A stretch of 64,000 nucleotides of DNA from Phycisphaeraceae bacterium. GTDB lineage: Bacteria > Planctomycetota > Phycisphaerae > Phycisphaerales > UBA1924. Both the position numbers and the translations under genes were made by a program. This document shows positions 18,074 through 26,954 of the stretch, in pieces. Below the pieces are notes generated by a model. That model was not told the DNA's origin. It saw nothing but the letters and a program-made list of their open reading frames with translations, and made no database searches. The DNA is taken from contig CP060234.1 in NCBI GenBank assembly GCA_023898685.1, forward strand, positions 1,612,001 to 1,676,000, written 5' to 3'. How positions within the stretch are numbered: the first letter of the stretch is position 1; each line of letters begins with the position of its first letter.

Positions 18074-19714
18074 TCAAGGGCACCCGCTCTGGAACCCCGT
18101 CGCGAAGGCGATGATGTCCGCCAGATCAAAGACCCCCGCCGGCGGCGCGAAGTCGACCCGCGGGTCGTTCTGCCCGAAGAGCGTCACGAACGCCACGATG
18201 TCGGCCAGATCGAGCAGCCCGAACGGCGCGGCGAGATCGACCTCGCACCTCGCCGCGTCGACGGCGGCCCGGGCGTTGACGACGCCCCAGCCGAACGTGT
18301 TGTCCCGCCCGGTCACGCCGTAGTCGTCCGCGGTGGACGCGAGGATGTCCTCGACCTCGGCCGCCGAGAGCGATGGATTCACCGAGAGCACGAGCGCCGC
18401 GACCCCCGCGGTGTAGGGCGAGGCGAACGAGGTGCCGCTGGCGGAGACGTAGTCGCCGGCCACCCAGCCATCGCTGCCGGTCCGGTCGGTCGTGAGCACG
18501 TCCTGGCCCGGAGCGGTCACGAAGATGTCGGCGCCGTAGTTGCTGAACGACGCCTTGCCGCCGTAGCGGTTGATCGCCCCGATCGAGTTGACGGTCGGCA
18601 GCGAGGCGGGGTAGGTCGAGCTCGAAACACCGTCGTTGCCGGCGGAGGCGAAGTGGACCATCCCGGCCGCCTTGGTCGTCGCGTAGGCCGACTCGATCGA
18701 CGAGGAGGAGAAGCCGTAGTAGTTCGAGTTGTTGGTAACCCGAGCGCCGATCAGTGTTGCAAAGTTGATTGACGACACGGTCCAGCTCGCGGACGAACTC
18801 CACGAGCCGTTGCAACTCAAGTTGGAAATAAACGTCCGGGCTGATGCGATGCGCGTGCCCGGCGCAATGCCGACCGTGCCCAACGCATTGTTGATCTTCG
18901 CCGAGACGCACCCCGCCACAGCGGTGCCGTGGTTGTCGCACGCGTTGCCTGGATCGCCGCCCGTGCCCTGACCAGTCGCGTCGAACCCCGCAACCTGGTT
19001 GATGTCGGGGTGGTCCTGCTGCACGCCCACGTCGATGACGACGGTGAGGATCGACGCGTCGCCGATCGTGGTGTCCCAGGCCTCGTCGCCGTCCATGTCG
19101 GCGTCGGGCAGACCGCCCGACTGCCCCGTGTTGCGGATGCCCCAGACGGTCGAGAAGAGCGGGTCGTTGGGGATCAGGCTCGACCGCCCGGTGAAGAGCA
19201 TGTCGGGCTCGGCGAACTTCACGCCGGGCAACGCCGCGATGCGGGTCGCGAGCGTGAGCACATCGTCGCCCCGCGAGGCATCGGTCCGGACACGATAGAG
19301 ATCGAACGCCGCCCACGGCGCCGAGACGTCGGCCCGGAGCCCCAACCCCCGCGCCTCGGCGTCGATCGACGCGGCGAGCGCCGCTCGTCCGGCGGCCGAC
19401 GGATCGAGCCCGACCAGCACATCCCGCGTCGGCACGACCGGCCCGCCGTCGAGCCCGGTGAACACCGGGGCGGCGTAGTCGACACCCGCGTGGACGAACC
19501 CGGCGAGCGCCGTGTCGCCGGCCCCGCCCGGGACGCTGATGAGCGTCCACGAGCCGACCCCCAGCGCCTCGCCCGAAACGCGGGCCCCACCTGGAAGCAC
19601 GGCGACCACACCCGGGCGGGCCGGGTAGAGCGTCCCGTCGGGCGAGCGGTAGCCCGCCGTCTCGGCGTGCGCCAGCGACGACGCGGCGATCAGAACGGCA
19701 GCTCGGATCAACAT
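18074..19714 (-). CDS. Secreted subtilisin-like serine protease (S8) with GC-type dockerin tail
   Basis: A 546-residue protein: signal peptide (AAVLIAASSLAHA), a propeptide-like region (about 20-175), then an S8 catalytic domain. The triad is visible as Asp228 in TVVIDVGVQQDHPD, His262 in DNHGTAVAGC and Ser429 in SASGTSFASP, with oxyanion Asn360 in ASAGND. The C-terminal 58 residues (from C490) hold the GC-type dockerin pair (FGLLDLADIVAF, AGVFDLADIIAF) ending QSGCP. The catalytic set is intact, so it should be active and exported. No inhibitor or substrate gene is adjacent. Confidence 0.92.
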   Translation of the reverse strand: MLIRAAVLIAASSLAHAETAGYRSPDGTLYPARPGVVAVLPGGARVSGEALGVGSWTLISVPGGAGDTALAGFVHAGVDYAAPVFTGLDGGPVVPTRDVLVGLDPSAAGRAALAASIDAEARGLGLRADVSAPWAAFDLYRVRTDASRGDDVLTLATRIAALPGVKFAEPDMLFTGRSSLIPNDPLFSTVWGIRNTGQSGGLPDADMDGDEAWDTTIGDASILTVVIDVGVQQDHPDINQVAGFDATGQGTGGDPGNACDNHGTAVAGCVSAKINNALGTVGIAPGTRIASARTFISNLSCNGSWSSSASWTVSSINFATLIGARVTNNSNYYGFSSSSIESAYATTKAAGMVHFASAGNDGVSSSTYPASLPTVNSIGAINRYGGKASFSNYGADIFVTAPGQDVLTTDRTGSDGWVAGDYVSASGTSFASPYTAGVAALVLSVNPSLSAAEVEDILASTADDYGVTGRDNTFGWGVVNARAAVDAARCEVDLAAPFGLLDLADIVAFVTLFGQNDPRVDFAPPAGVFDLADIIAFATGFQSGCP

Positions 19715-19899
19715 GGTCTTCTCCGCATCGGGACAGGCTTCGCGTCCCGGACGCCCCAGAGAGCAGCTCAGTGTAAACCGCGGCGCGCGAATCTGATGCG
19801 AAGAACCGGTGAACTCGCGAAGTTCGCGCGTGCGATGCCCGCGCCGGCCGCGAACGGTCCCTGGCGCGGGGTACCCTTCCCGGGGGAATAGCTCCGGTG

Positions 19900-20343
19900 T
19901 CAGGCCTGGATGCTCAGCGGGGCACGCGGCGTGTCCTGCGAGGGCTGCACTGGGGCCGAGGTCGAGCCCTCGTCCTTGGCCAGCTTGTCCATCAGCAGCA
20001 CCCAGGTCTCGCGCTCATAGTCGAGCAGTTCGATCACCTTGTCGAGCTTGGAGATGTCCTTCTCGAAGCTCGCCTCGAACAGCTCCTTGTAGAGAAACAG
20101 ATAGAGCGAGCGGACCCGCTCGGCGAGCTCGGGGTCGTGCTCGGGTCGGATGCCGTTGATCAGTTCGAGGATGATGTTGCGGCATGAGGTGAAGCTGTTG
20201 TGGCATTGCTCGAAGTTCTTCGCCGCGAGCCCCTCGCGGGCCTGGTTGGCGAACTTCACCGCCCCCTCGAGCAGCATAAGCCGCAGCTCGGCCGGGCTGG
20301 CCGTCATCACCTTCGTGCGGAGATAGGCGTTGGGCTCGTTCAT
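19900..20343 (-). CDS. fliS: Flagellar export chaperone FliS
   Basis: A 147-residue helical protein with the FliS N-terminus YLRTKVMTASPAELRLMLLE and FEQCHNSFTSCRNIILELIN. FliS binds flagellin in the cytoplasm and keeps it from polymerising before export. The ATG at 20343 has GGAAG upstream and lies 43 bases after the fliD stop, so both are one transcript. The C-terminal tail is Pro/Ser-rich and longer than usual. Confidence 0.9.
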   Translation of the reverse strand: MNEPNAYLRTKVMTASPAELRLMLLEGAVKFANQAREGLAAKNFEQCHNSFTSCRNIILELINGIRPEHDPELAERVRSLYLFLYKELFEASFEKDISKLDKVIELLDYERETWVLLMDKLAKDEGSTSAPVQPSQDTPRAPLSIQA

Positions 20344-20385
20344 CGGCTTCCATATCGGCCGGGGCGGGTCGCGGCTCAAGCCCGC

Positions 20386-23295
20386 CTAGCCCAGTTGCGA
20401 CAACGTGGCCAGAGCCGACTGCTGGCTCTGGAGCTGCGCGAGCGCCTGCTCCATGGCGGTGAACTGGGCCTGGAGCTGCGCCCGCTGCCGGTCGAGCCCC
20501 GTCTGGAGCTCGTCGATGCGGTCCTGCTGCCTGAGGATCTGCGTATCCAGCGACTGCGACCTCGCCGTCAGCACGCCATCGATCGAGTCGGTGTAGGTCT
20601 TGGCGAACTCCTCGAGCCGCACCAGCACGCCCATCTCGCTGTAGGTGTCCCTGGCGTTCGTGTCGTTTACCGTTACGCCATCCGGCAGGTTCGAATCACC
20701 CGTCGACTCGGAGTCGGTCGTCCGCCGCTCGAAGATGTCGGCCACGGCCTGGGGGTCGTTGGCGAGCGCCTCGCGGAACTTCGTCGAGTTGAACTCGAGA
20801 TTGCCGTCGGTGCCCACCGTCACGCCGACCTCGGCGAGCCGGTTGTAGGAGTCATTGAAGCCGTAGTTGCTCGACTGGGCCGTGCCGAAGAGCCCGCTCC
20901 GCATCCCGAGCACCAGCCCGTCGCCGAGCAGCGCGCCGCGATCGCCCGTGTCGGAGTCGTAGCGCGTGTACTTGTTCATGCTGTCAATGACACGGTTGTA
21001 CGCGTCGACGAAGCTCGTGATCTTGGTCTCGATCGCGGCGGTGTCGTCGGTCACGGTCACCTGCACGGCCTCGTCGCTGGTCGCGTGGAGATCGATGTTC
21101 ACGCCCGTGATCACGTTGTCGAGCGTGTTGGTCGAACTGGTGAGCAGGATGCCCGTCGCCGCGCTCGCCGAGCCGAAGAACACGCGGGCGTCGTTGCCCT
21201 CGTCGAGCACGTCGTAGCCCAGGTCGAAGCCGTGGGTGTCGAAGGTGAATCGCCCGGCGGTGCCCGAGTCGCGCGCGGTGAAGCTGAGGCGGTAGGGCCG
21301 CTGCGTGGTGCCGTCGTTGAGGATGGAGACGGCCGCCGGGGCCCCCGCGTTGTTGATCTTGGTGACCATGTCCTGGAGCGTGTCGGTGGCGTCGAAGGTG
21401 ACGCTGGTCTCGAACGACCCGTCGATGAAGTTGTCGGCGCCCGTGCCGTCGGCGGTGCCCGCGAGGCGGAGGTTCTTGGCGACCGTGCCCGTCACGTCCT
21501 CGATGGTGATGGCCGAGCCCGAGGTCGAGGAATCGGAGATGACGATGCCGTCGCCCTGATCGTTGATGCCGACGCTGAGGGTGCTGAGGCCGGCGGAGCT
21601 GGCCTGGGTCTGGATCTGCTTGATGAGGTCGAAGACGGTGACCTGGGTGTCGCTGATGTTGATCTCGACCGCCTTGCCGGACGCGTCCGTGATCCGGATC
21701 TTGCCGGTGCCGATGCCGTCGCCGTTGCGGAGGTCTTCGAGGCGGGTCGCTTCGCTGATGTAGCGGTGCTGGAGGCTGGTGCCCTGGAAGGTGTTGTCCG
21801 CGACGCCCGTCGCGCCGGTGGACAGGCCCAGGCCGGCGGCGGTGTCGTTGCCGCCCGTTCCGGTGATGATCAGGTTGCCGGCGCCGCCGGAGGTGTCGGT
21901 CGCCATCAGCCCCGTGCCGGCGTCGTTGAGCGAGAGGGCGATGCCCACGCTGTTGTCGGCGAGCTTCGTGTTCAATTCGTCGATCAGGCCCTCGACGGTG
22001 TTGAAGGACGGGAGGCTGGAGAGATTGAACGAGACCGACTGCCCGTCGCGGTCGGTGAACGTGAGTGCGCCGTCGCCCCCGATGCCGCCGGATGATCCGC
22101 CGCCGTTGAGCCCGCTGATGAGCGTCGAGCCCAGTCCCGAGAAGATCCGCGAGCCGGTGATCGAGGCGCTCGATCCGCCGGTGAACTCGCTGAGTCCGAG
22201 GTCGCGGAGGGTCTTGGCGGTGCCCTGCTGCTCGAGTTCCTTGATCGTGCTGCCGTCGTTGGTGGTGATCGACAGGGCGCCGGTCTCGCCGTCGATCGAG
22301 GCGGTGGCGTCGATGCCCGCGTCGGCGATCTGCTGGTTGATCCGGTCGAGCATGCCCTGGACGGTCGTGACGGCCGCCTCCTGCACCTCGAAACCACCCT
22401 CGCCGTCGGGGCCCCAGATCTCACCCAGCCCGATGTCGACATCGACGTCCGCGCCGTTGTTAAACGTGATCTTGAAGTCCGGCGTCACGCCGTTTGTCAC
22501 GCTGCTCTGCCGGATGCTCACGCCGTTGCCGTCGTTCAGGCTCGTCAGCGCGGTGTTGCCGGTCATCTCGTAGACGCGGAAGCCGACCCAGGAACCGCCG
22601 GACACCCCCGCCGTGTGCCCGTCGTAGGTGCCGATCAGCCCCAGCGACTCGGCCGTGTCGGCCGTGCCGGCGTTGGTGACCGCGGTCGCGCCCGCGATCT
22701 CGAAGTGCCCGCCCCGCACGCGGGCCTCGACGTTGAGCCCGCTGTTGTTGATCTCGTCGAGCACGTCCTGCACGGTCGCCGCCCGGGTCAGATCGACCTC
22801 GGCGGTGTCCGTGCCGTCGTTGATGCGGATCTTGCCCCGGTCGATGCCCGCCCCGTCGTTGAGAGCCGAGAGCTCGATGTCGCGATCGAGCCGGCCTTGG
22901 TAGCTCTCGAAGGTGAACTGCGAGGCGCCGATCGCGGAGACGTCCTTGTCCTGGAACCCGGTGGTGAGGAGCTGGCGCGAGGAGACCAGGCGGTCGACGA
23001 TGAACGAGTAGGTGCCGGGCTGGGCGCCCCCGCTGGCGGTCGCGGTCAGCAGGTCGGTGTTGCTGCTCGTCGCCTTCTTGGAGTCGAAGACGGAGTTGAT
23101 GCGGAACGTGGCCGCCGCCGACTTCAGCGAACTGAGCTGGGTGTTGAGGTCGAGATAGGCGGCCTGCTGCGCCTTGAGCTGGATCAGCCGGTTCTGCGCC
23201 AGCGTCTTCGGCCCCGATGCCACCGCGATGAGCTGGTTGATCAGGGACGCGGTGTCAATCCCGCTGATCAGCCCTGTGCTCGAGATCCCGGTCAT
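20386..23295 (-). CDS. fliD: Flagellar hook-associated protein 2 (filament cap) FliD
   Basis: A 969-residue capping protein, much longer than the roughly 450-700 residues of many FliD proteins. The N-terminus GLISGIDTASLINQLIA and the following helical stretch match the FliD N-terminal D0 region, and the C-terminus (EEFAKTYTDSIDGVLTARSQ, then a Gln-rich coiled coil) matches FliD_C. The middle contains several repeated DNGTDTAEVDL / DASGKAVEINIS-type units of hook-capping beta domains, which account for the extra length. GGGAGG precedes the ATG at 23295. fliS follows. Confidence 0.92.
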   Translation of the reverse strand: MTGISSTGLISGIDTASLINQLIAVASGPKTLAQNRLIQLKAQQAAYLDLNTQLSSLKSAAATFRINSVFDSKKATSSNTDLLTATASGGAQPGTYSFIVDRLVSSRQLLTTGFQDKDVSAIGASQFTFESYQGRLDRDIELSALNDGAGIDRGKIRINDGTDTAEVDLTRAATVQDVLDEINNSGLNVEARVRGGHFEIAGATAVTNAGTADTAESLGLIGTYDGHTAGVSGGSWVGFRVYEMTGNTALTSLNDGNGVSIRQSSVTNGVTPDFKITFNNGADVDVDIGLGEIWGPDGEGGFEVQEAAVTTVQGMLDRINQQIADAGIDATASIDGETGALSITTNDGSTIKELEQQGTAKTLRDLGLSEFTGGSSASITGSRIFSGLGSTLISGLNGGGSSGGIGGDGALTFTDRDGQSVSFNLSSLPSFNTVEGLIDELNTKLADNSVGIALSLNDAGTGLMATDTSGGAGNLIITGTGGNDTAAGLGLSTGATGVADNTFQGTSLQHRYISEATRLEDLRNGDGIGTGKIRITDASGKAVEINISDTQVTVFDLIKQIQTQASSAGLSTLSVGINDQGDGIVISDSSTSGSAITIEDVTGTVAKNLRLAGTADGTGADNFIDGSFETSVTFDATDTLQDMVTKINNAGAPAAVSILNDGTTQRPYRLSFTARDSGTAGRFTFDTHGFDLGYDVLDEGNDARVFFGSASAATGILLTSSTNTLDNVITGVNIDLHATSDEAVQVTVTDDTAAIETKITSFVDAYNRVIDSMNKYTRYDSDTGDRGALLGDGLVLGMRSGLFGTAQSSNYGFNDSYNRLAEVGVTVGTDGNLEFNSTKFREALANDPQAVADIFERRTTDSESTGDSNLPDGVTVNDTNARDTYSEMGVLVRLEEFAKTYTDSIDGVLTARSQSLDTQILRQQDRIDELQTGLDRQRAQLQAQFTAMEQALAQLQSQQSALATLSQLG

Positions 23296-23586
23296 GCGCA
23301 CCTCCCGATCGTCCGGGCCGCCCCGCCCGTGGGCGCAGGCCGAGCCCGTCCGGATTTCCTTCAGTCTGATCGGCCGGAAGCGGGCCCGGGCTGAAACGGG
23401 ACCGCGCCGGCGGGGTCCATTGGAGACGCGGTCTCGAACCCGATGGGCGTTCCGGCAAGGCCGGGACCTGCTCCTCCAGCCGGCCATCAGAATTGCCTGG
23501 ATTGCCACACCGGCCTGATCCGATCACCGAACCCGGGCGATCGTCCTACCGTACCGCTCGTCTGGCCGCCTGAGACCGACCCGAGT

Positions 23587-24240
23587 ATGAACAAAGCACC
23601 CGGTCAAATCCCAGCCCTTCCGAAGCTGCTCGTCCTCCTCGCGTCAGCGGTAGCGCTCGCCGGGTCGTTCGCAGGGGCGGGTATTTCCGCGTTCGTCACC
23701 CCCCAGATCGTGTGGGCCGCCCTGGGATTCACACTGATCGGCGGTGTCGCCGCCGTTCTTGGCGTGCTCTGCGGCCTGGGGCGGTTCGCCAACGGCTACG
23801 GCATGGCCGCGGTGTGCATCGGCGGCACGATCGCCGTCGCCGCGGGGTTCGCGATGCTCGACCTCAAGCCCAACCTCACCAACAGCGCCTCGGTGGGCCG
23901 GTTGCTCAAGCCGTGGGCGGGGATCGAGGCGCTCTGCGGGGCCTGCATCATCGCGGGCGGGGCCCTCGCGGTCCTCGCCCGTCGGCCCGCGGCGTGGGGG
24001 CTGGTCGCGAAATCCATGGCCTGCCTGGTCCCGGCCGGCGTGCTGTTCGGCGGGGCCTATCTCGGCTGGGGCGCGATCCCGAAAGAGCACACCGGGCGGG
24101 TCATCGCCCTGGCCATCCTCCTGTTCGGGGGCGGCGTGATCGCCATCCTGGTCTCGATCGGCGGGCACCTGCTGATCCGGGCGTTCGAGTTCACGGCTGA
24201 AGGGCCGAATGACACCAAGCATACCCCAAATTCGGGGTGA
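23587..24240 (+). CDS. Polytopic membrane protein, unknown function
   Basis: A 217-residue protein with six or so hydrophobic helices (LLVLLASAVALAGSFAGAG, VWAALGFTLIGGVAAVLGVL, MAAVCIGGTIAVAAGFAML, GACIIAGGALAVL, SMACLVPAGVLFGGAYL, IALAILLFGGGVIAILVSI). I do not recognise a family. It is divergent from fliD and followed 52 bases later by another membrane-anchored protein. Confidence 0.65.
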   Translation: MNKAPGQIPALPKLLVLLASAVALAGSFAGAGISAFVTPQIVWAALGFTLIGGVAAVLGVLCGLGRFANGYGMAAVCIGGTIAVAAGFAMLDLKPNLTNSASVGRLLKPWAGIEALCGACIIAGGALAVLARRPAAWGLVAKSMACLVPAGVLFGGAYLGWGAIPKEHTGRVIALAILLFGGGVIAILVSIGGHLLIRAFEFTAEGPNDTKHTPNSG

Positions 24241-24292
24241 CTCTGCCTGATCTCGGAACGACCCGCCGCCTAATCCCAACGTATGGTTGGAC

Positions 24293-24994
24293 ATGGGCGA
24301 GCTCCTGGCGAATCTGGTGAATGTTCTGGTCATCCTGGCCATCGGCGCCGGCGTGATGTGGGTCGTGATCCACTTCCTCGGGGCCGCGGCCCCGGCCCGG
24401 CGTGAGATCAGCGCCATCGCCGAGCAGGTGCGGTCGGTCGGCAAGCTGATCGGGCTCGAGGTGCACGCGAAGGAGATCGCGACGGCCAAGAAGGGCTGGA
24501 GCTGGATGCCCCCGATCGTGCTCAGCCAGGCCCGCCTCGCGATGATCTTCCAGTTCGAGAAGCAGTACTACGTCGACCTCGGGGCGATCAAGCCGCACGA
24601 CATCTCCAGCCACGGCATCGGCTCGTTCCGCATCAAGATGCCGCCCGTGCAGGGCTCGCTGCGGCTGCTCGAGGTCAAGCCTTATGACATCCAGCAGGGC
24701 AAGATGCTGGGGTTGCTCGACGTGATCCCGATGACGGCCGAGCGTCAGGGCGCGCTGATGGACGAGGCGCAGAACCAGGCGGCCGAGCTGTTCGACAAGA
24801 GCGACGAGCGGTACCAGGCGCAGGCGATCGACTCGATCGAGCGGCACTTGCGGAGCCTGCTGGGGCTGACGGGGGCGGTGGTCGAGTTCGTCTGGCCGAC
24901 GCCCCAGGGGCAGATCGGGCCGCTGGAGACGGATGAGCCGGCGCTGCAGCACCGCAACGCGCTGCCGGCGGGGAAGGCGGCGGTCTCGGCGTGA
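24293..24994 (+). CDS. Membrane-anchored protein, possibly DUF4230-like
   Basis: A 233-residue protein with an N-terminal transmembrane helix (LANLVNVLVILAIGAGVMWVV, residues 4-24) and a soluble part with QFEKQYYVDLGAIKPHDIS, MPPVQGSLRLLEVKPYD and a long helix MTAERQGALMDEAQNQAAEL. The order (one membrane helix, a VDL block, two beta strands, an Ala/Glu-rich helix and a C-terminal GAVVEFVW strand) resembles DUF4230, but this is by eye. The ATG at 24293 is preferred over TTG 24287. Function unknown. Confidence 0.62.
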   Translation: MGELLANLVNVLVILAIGAGVMWVVIHFLGAAAPARREISAIAEQVRSVGKLIGLEVHAKEIATAKKGWSWMPPIVLSQARLAMIFQFEKQYYVDLGAIKPHDISSHGIGSFRIKMPPVQGSLRLLEVKPYDIQQGKMLGLLDVIPMTAERQGALMDEAQNQAAELFDKSDERYQAQAIDSIERHLRSLLGLTGAVVEFVWPTPQGQIGPLETDEPALQHRNALPAGKAAVSA

Positions 24995-25244
24995 GGCCGG
25001 GTTCGCGGTGCTCGTGGGGGCGAGTCCTAACGGGCCAACATCAATTGGGCGATGATCGGGTGGGGGATGGATTCGGGTTGGTCGGCGTCGCGATACCCAA
25101 GGCCCCGTACGACCTGGAGACGAGTCACCTGCTGGCTGGCGGGTGAGTCAACCGGTTGAGATCGCGGATCGCTCGGCTGACCGAGCGGTTGATGTGCTCT
25201 GGCGAACAAGAGGCGCAATACGCATCACGCCGGGACACAGGTCA
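24995..25244. other. Intergenic, convergent; nothing recognisable
   Basis: The 250 bases between two convergent genes. GC content drops from left to right as the AT-richer cluster begins. A minus-strand open frame of 63 codons (25027-25218) has no family signature and is left unannotated. Confidence 0.4.
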
Positions 25245-26477
25245 TCAAGGGCCGACGTCCAGCCCCCGCACGCCGTCAATCGTGTACGCGAGCACGGTCC
25301 ACGGATATCTGCCGTGTGCCCACGGGGGATACTCGCCGGGTCCATTGGGATACCCGGGGTTCACGCGATTCATCGTGAGTGCCTCGGCGGCGCCATCGAC
25401 GAACGAAGCCAACACAAGGCGGGCGCTGCCCGGCTCCGTGATAGCTCCCGGGGCCGTCAGGCCGTTTCGCGTCGGGGCATCGAACATCGATTTCTGCGAT
25501 GGAAAGAGGACCTGGTCATTACGAACAGGGCCCAGCTGGGCCGGCGGCGACTGCCGCGAGTTTGGGTTCCAGTACCCCGGGTGCGAAAGGAATGCGGAGC
25601 CGAAGATATATGAGGGGAGAAACCCAACGGTATTATCTTCAAGATCAGCCTCGGCACCGCGAAGATAAAACTCCTCACCGAGTGTTCCGGCCTTGTAGTA
25701 TGTTGAGAGAAGTGCAATGGGCCAGAACTGTGATTGATCGAAATACGCAATTTCGCCAAGATCGGTGTCTGGCAATTGACCACGACCAACAATCGGATCA
25801 ATATAATTAGGGAATAATCCGCTGTGGTCATTGTTGTATAGTGCGATGATCGAGGTGTGGGTACGGAGATCTGCCAGGTCCGAGATACGATCAGCATGCA
25901 GCTTTGTCATGTGTAACGCTGGAATAAGAACTGCGATCAAGATCCCAATAATCGTGACAACAACAATTGACTCGAGCAGCGTGAACCCATTTGTGGCGTC
26001 GGAGGTGCGATCTCCCCCCGGCGCATGGTTGTCGTGCGATCGGGGTGTTGTGGCGGGCAGAAGGACCCATCCAAGCATTACCGTCGCGGACGTCAGGTTT
26101 CGACAAAGCAGCCACCAGAGATCGGATATCTGTGCCGATCGGGCGATGCGAATTCCGAAGCAACCGCAGTCGACGGGGCTGTAGACCAGAAACTGCCATG
26201 TGGCCACGCAAGCAAAGACCAGCAGCAAGAGAGCGACCGCGATTCCGACAATACGGCGTCGGATGTTAAGTAGCCATGCGAGGCCAAGGCCGAACTCGAG
26301 CGCCGGGATGATTGCGGTCAGCGGCGCGACCAGCGAGTGTGGAATGACGCTCCATCTCGACAGGACACCGTAGAATGCCACTATGTCCGCGCATTTAGCT
26401 AGGCCGGCGATCATGACTACGGACGCGGCAAGAAACGAAAGACAGTAGAATATGGTTCGTATAGTGGTGAGTGTCAT
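25245..26477 (-). CDS. MauE/DoxX-type membrane redox domain fused to a type IV pseudopilin
   Basis: A 410-residue protein with an unusual domain order. Residues 1-142 form a four-helix membrane domain of the MauE/DoxX kind, with CGCF at 104-107 in SPVDCGCFGIRIARS, a motif of redox-associated members. A linker (143-163) is followed by a class III prepilin signal: G164 then FTLLESIVVVTIIGILIAVLIP, with Glu169 at +5. The rest (190-410) resembles planctomycete DUF1559-type pseudopilin bodies, including ASFVDGAAEALT. With four preceding helices the cleavage site should face the cytoplasm, so prepilin peptidase could separate the halves. The gene is AT-richer than its surroundings. It is last in a three-gene minus-strand run. 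Confidence 0.78.
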   Translation of the reverse strand: MTLTTIRTIFYCLSFLAASVVMIAGLAKCADIVAFYGVLSRWSVIPHSLVAPLTAIIPALEFGLGLAWLLNIRRRIVGIAVALLLLVFACVATWQFLVYSPVDCGCFGIRIARSAQISDLWWLLCRNLTSATVMLGWVLLPATTPRSHDNHAPGGDRTSDATNGFTLLESIVVVTIIGILIAVLIPALHMTKLHADRISDLADLRTHTSIIALYNNDHSGLFPNYIDPIVGRGQLPDTDLGEIAYFDQSQFWPIALLSTYYKAGTLGEEFYLRGAEADLEDNTVGFLPSYIFGSAFLSHPGYWNPNSRQSPPAQLGPVRNDQVLFPSQKSMFDAPTRNGLTAPGAITEPGSARLVLASFVDGAAEALTMNRVNPGYPNGPGEYPPWAHGRYPWTVLAYTIDGVRGLDVGP

Positions 26478-26550
26478 ATGAGCGGTCTTCGCAGAGCAAG
26501 GTCATGGTCCGCCCTTCGGCGGACCATGCGGGTCTCATCGCCCAGCGTGC

Positions 26551-26931
26551 CTATTCCGGAACGGGCTGGGCGGTCGTACAACCGTCCTCGCCGCCCGGTT
26601 GATTGACGCATTCGTGCGTCTTTTCACCGCTCATCTCGCAGAGATTGTTGCCCCAGCTGCCGTTGCACGAGCCGGTCTTGTAGGTGCAGAGCACGGATTC
26701 CCCGGGCGTGCCGGGGTGCTTGCCATTCAGAACCGCCGTCGCTTTGTAGTAGGCGGGGTTGGAAATGACTTCATCAGGGCAATCCTGATCGTGAAAGAAG
26801 CCACATGCTCTGGTGAAATTCAGCCCAAGGGCGTCACAACAATTCGAGATGGAAACCGATACGCAGCCGGCCGAGGCACCGAAACAGATGGCGCCGACAC
26901 CAATGAGCCCAATCGGGAAAACGTGTTTCAT
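26551..26931 (-). CDS. Small cysteine-rich exported protein
   Basis: A 126-residue protein with a signal peptide (MKHVFPIGLIGVGAICFGASA) followed by GC; it may be a lipoprotein (C23) or be cleaved at ASA by signal peptidase I. The mature part has eleven cysteines in about 104 residues, arranged as C, CC, C, C, C, C, C, C, C, C, expected to form disulfides outside the cytoplasm. A strong AAAGGAGAT site precedes the ATG at 26931. It lies between a membrane-anchored exported protein and the MauE-pseudopilin fusion, whose CGCF motif could be linked to its oxidation (inference). No family recognised. Confidence 0.8.
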   Translation of the reverse strand: MKHVFPIGLIGVGAICFGASAGCVSVSISNCCDALGLNFTRACGFFHDQDCPDEVISNPAYYKATAVLNGKHPGTPGESVLCTYKTGSCNGSWGNNLCEMSGEKTHECVNQPGGEDGCTTAQPVPE

Positions 26932-26954
26932 TTGATCTCCTTTCGTGAGAGTGC

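Noticed and set aside
20200..22095. A long plus-strand open frame opposite fliD/fliS.
   Set aside because: FliD and FliS motifs are clear on minus; the plus frame is a compositional shadow.
25027..25218. A 63-residue minus-strand frame between the membrane gene and the AT-rich cluster.
   Set aside because: No family signature, no convincing ribosome-binding site, and sits where composition changes; treated as non-coding.
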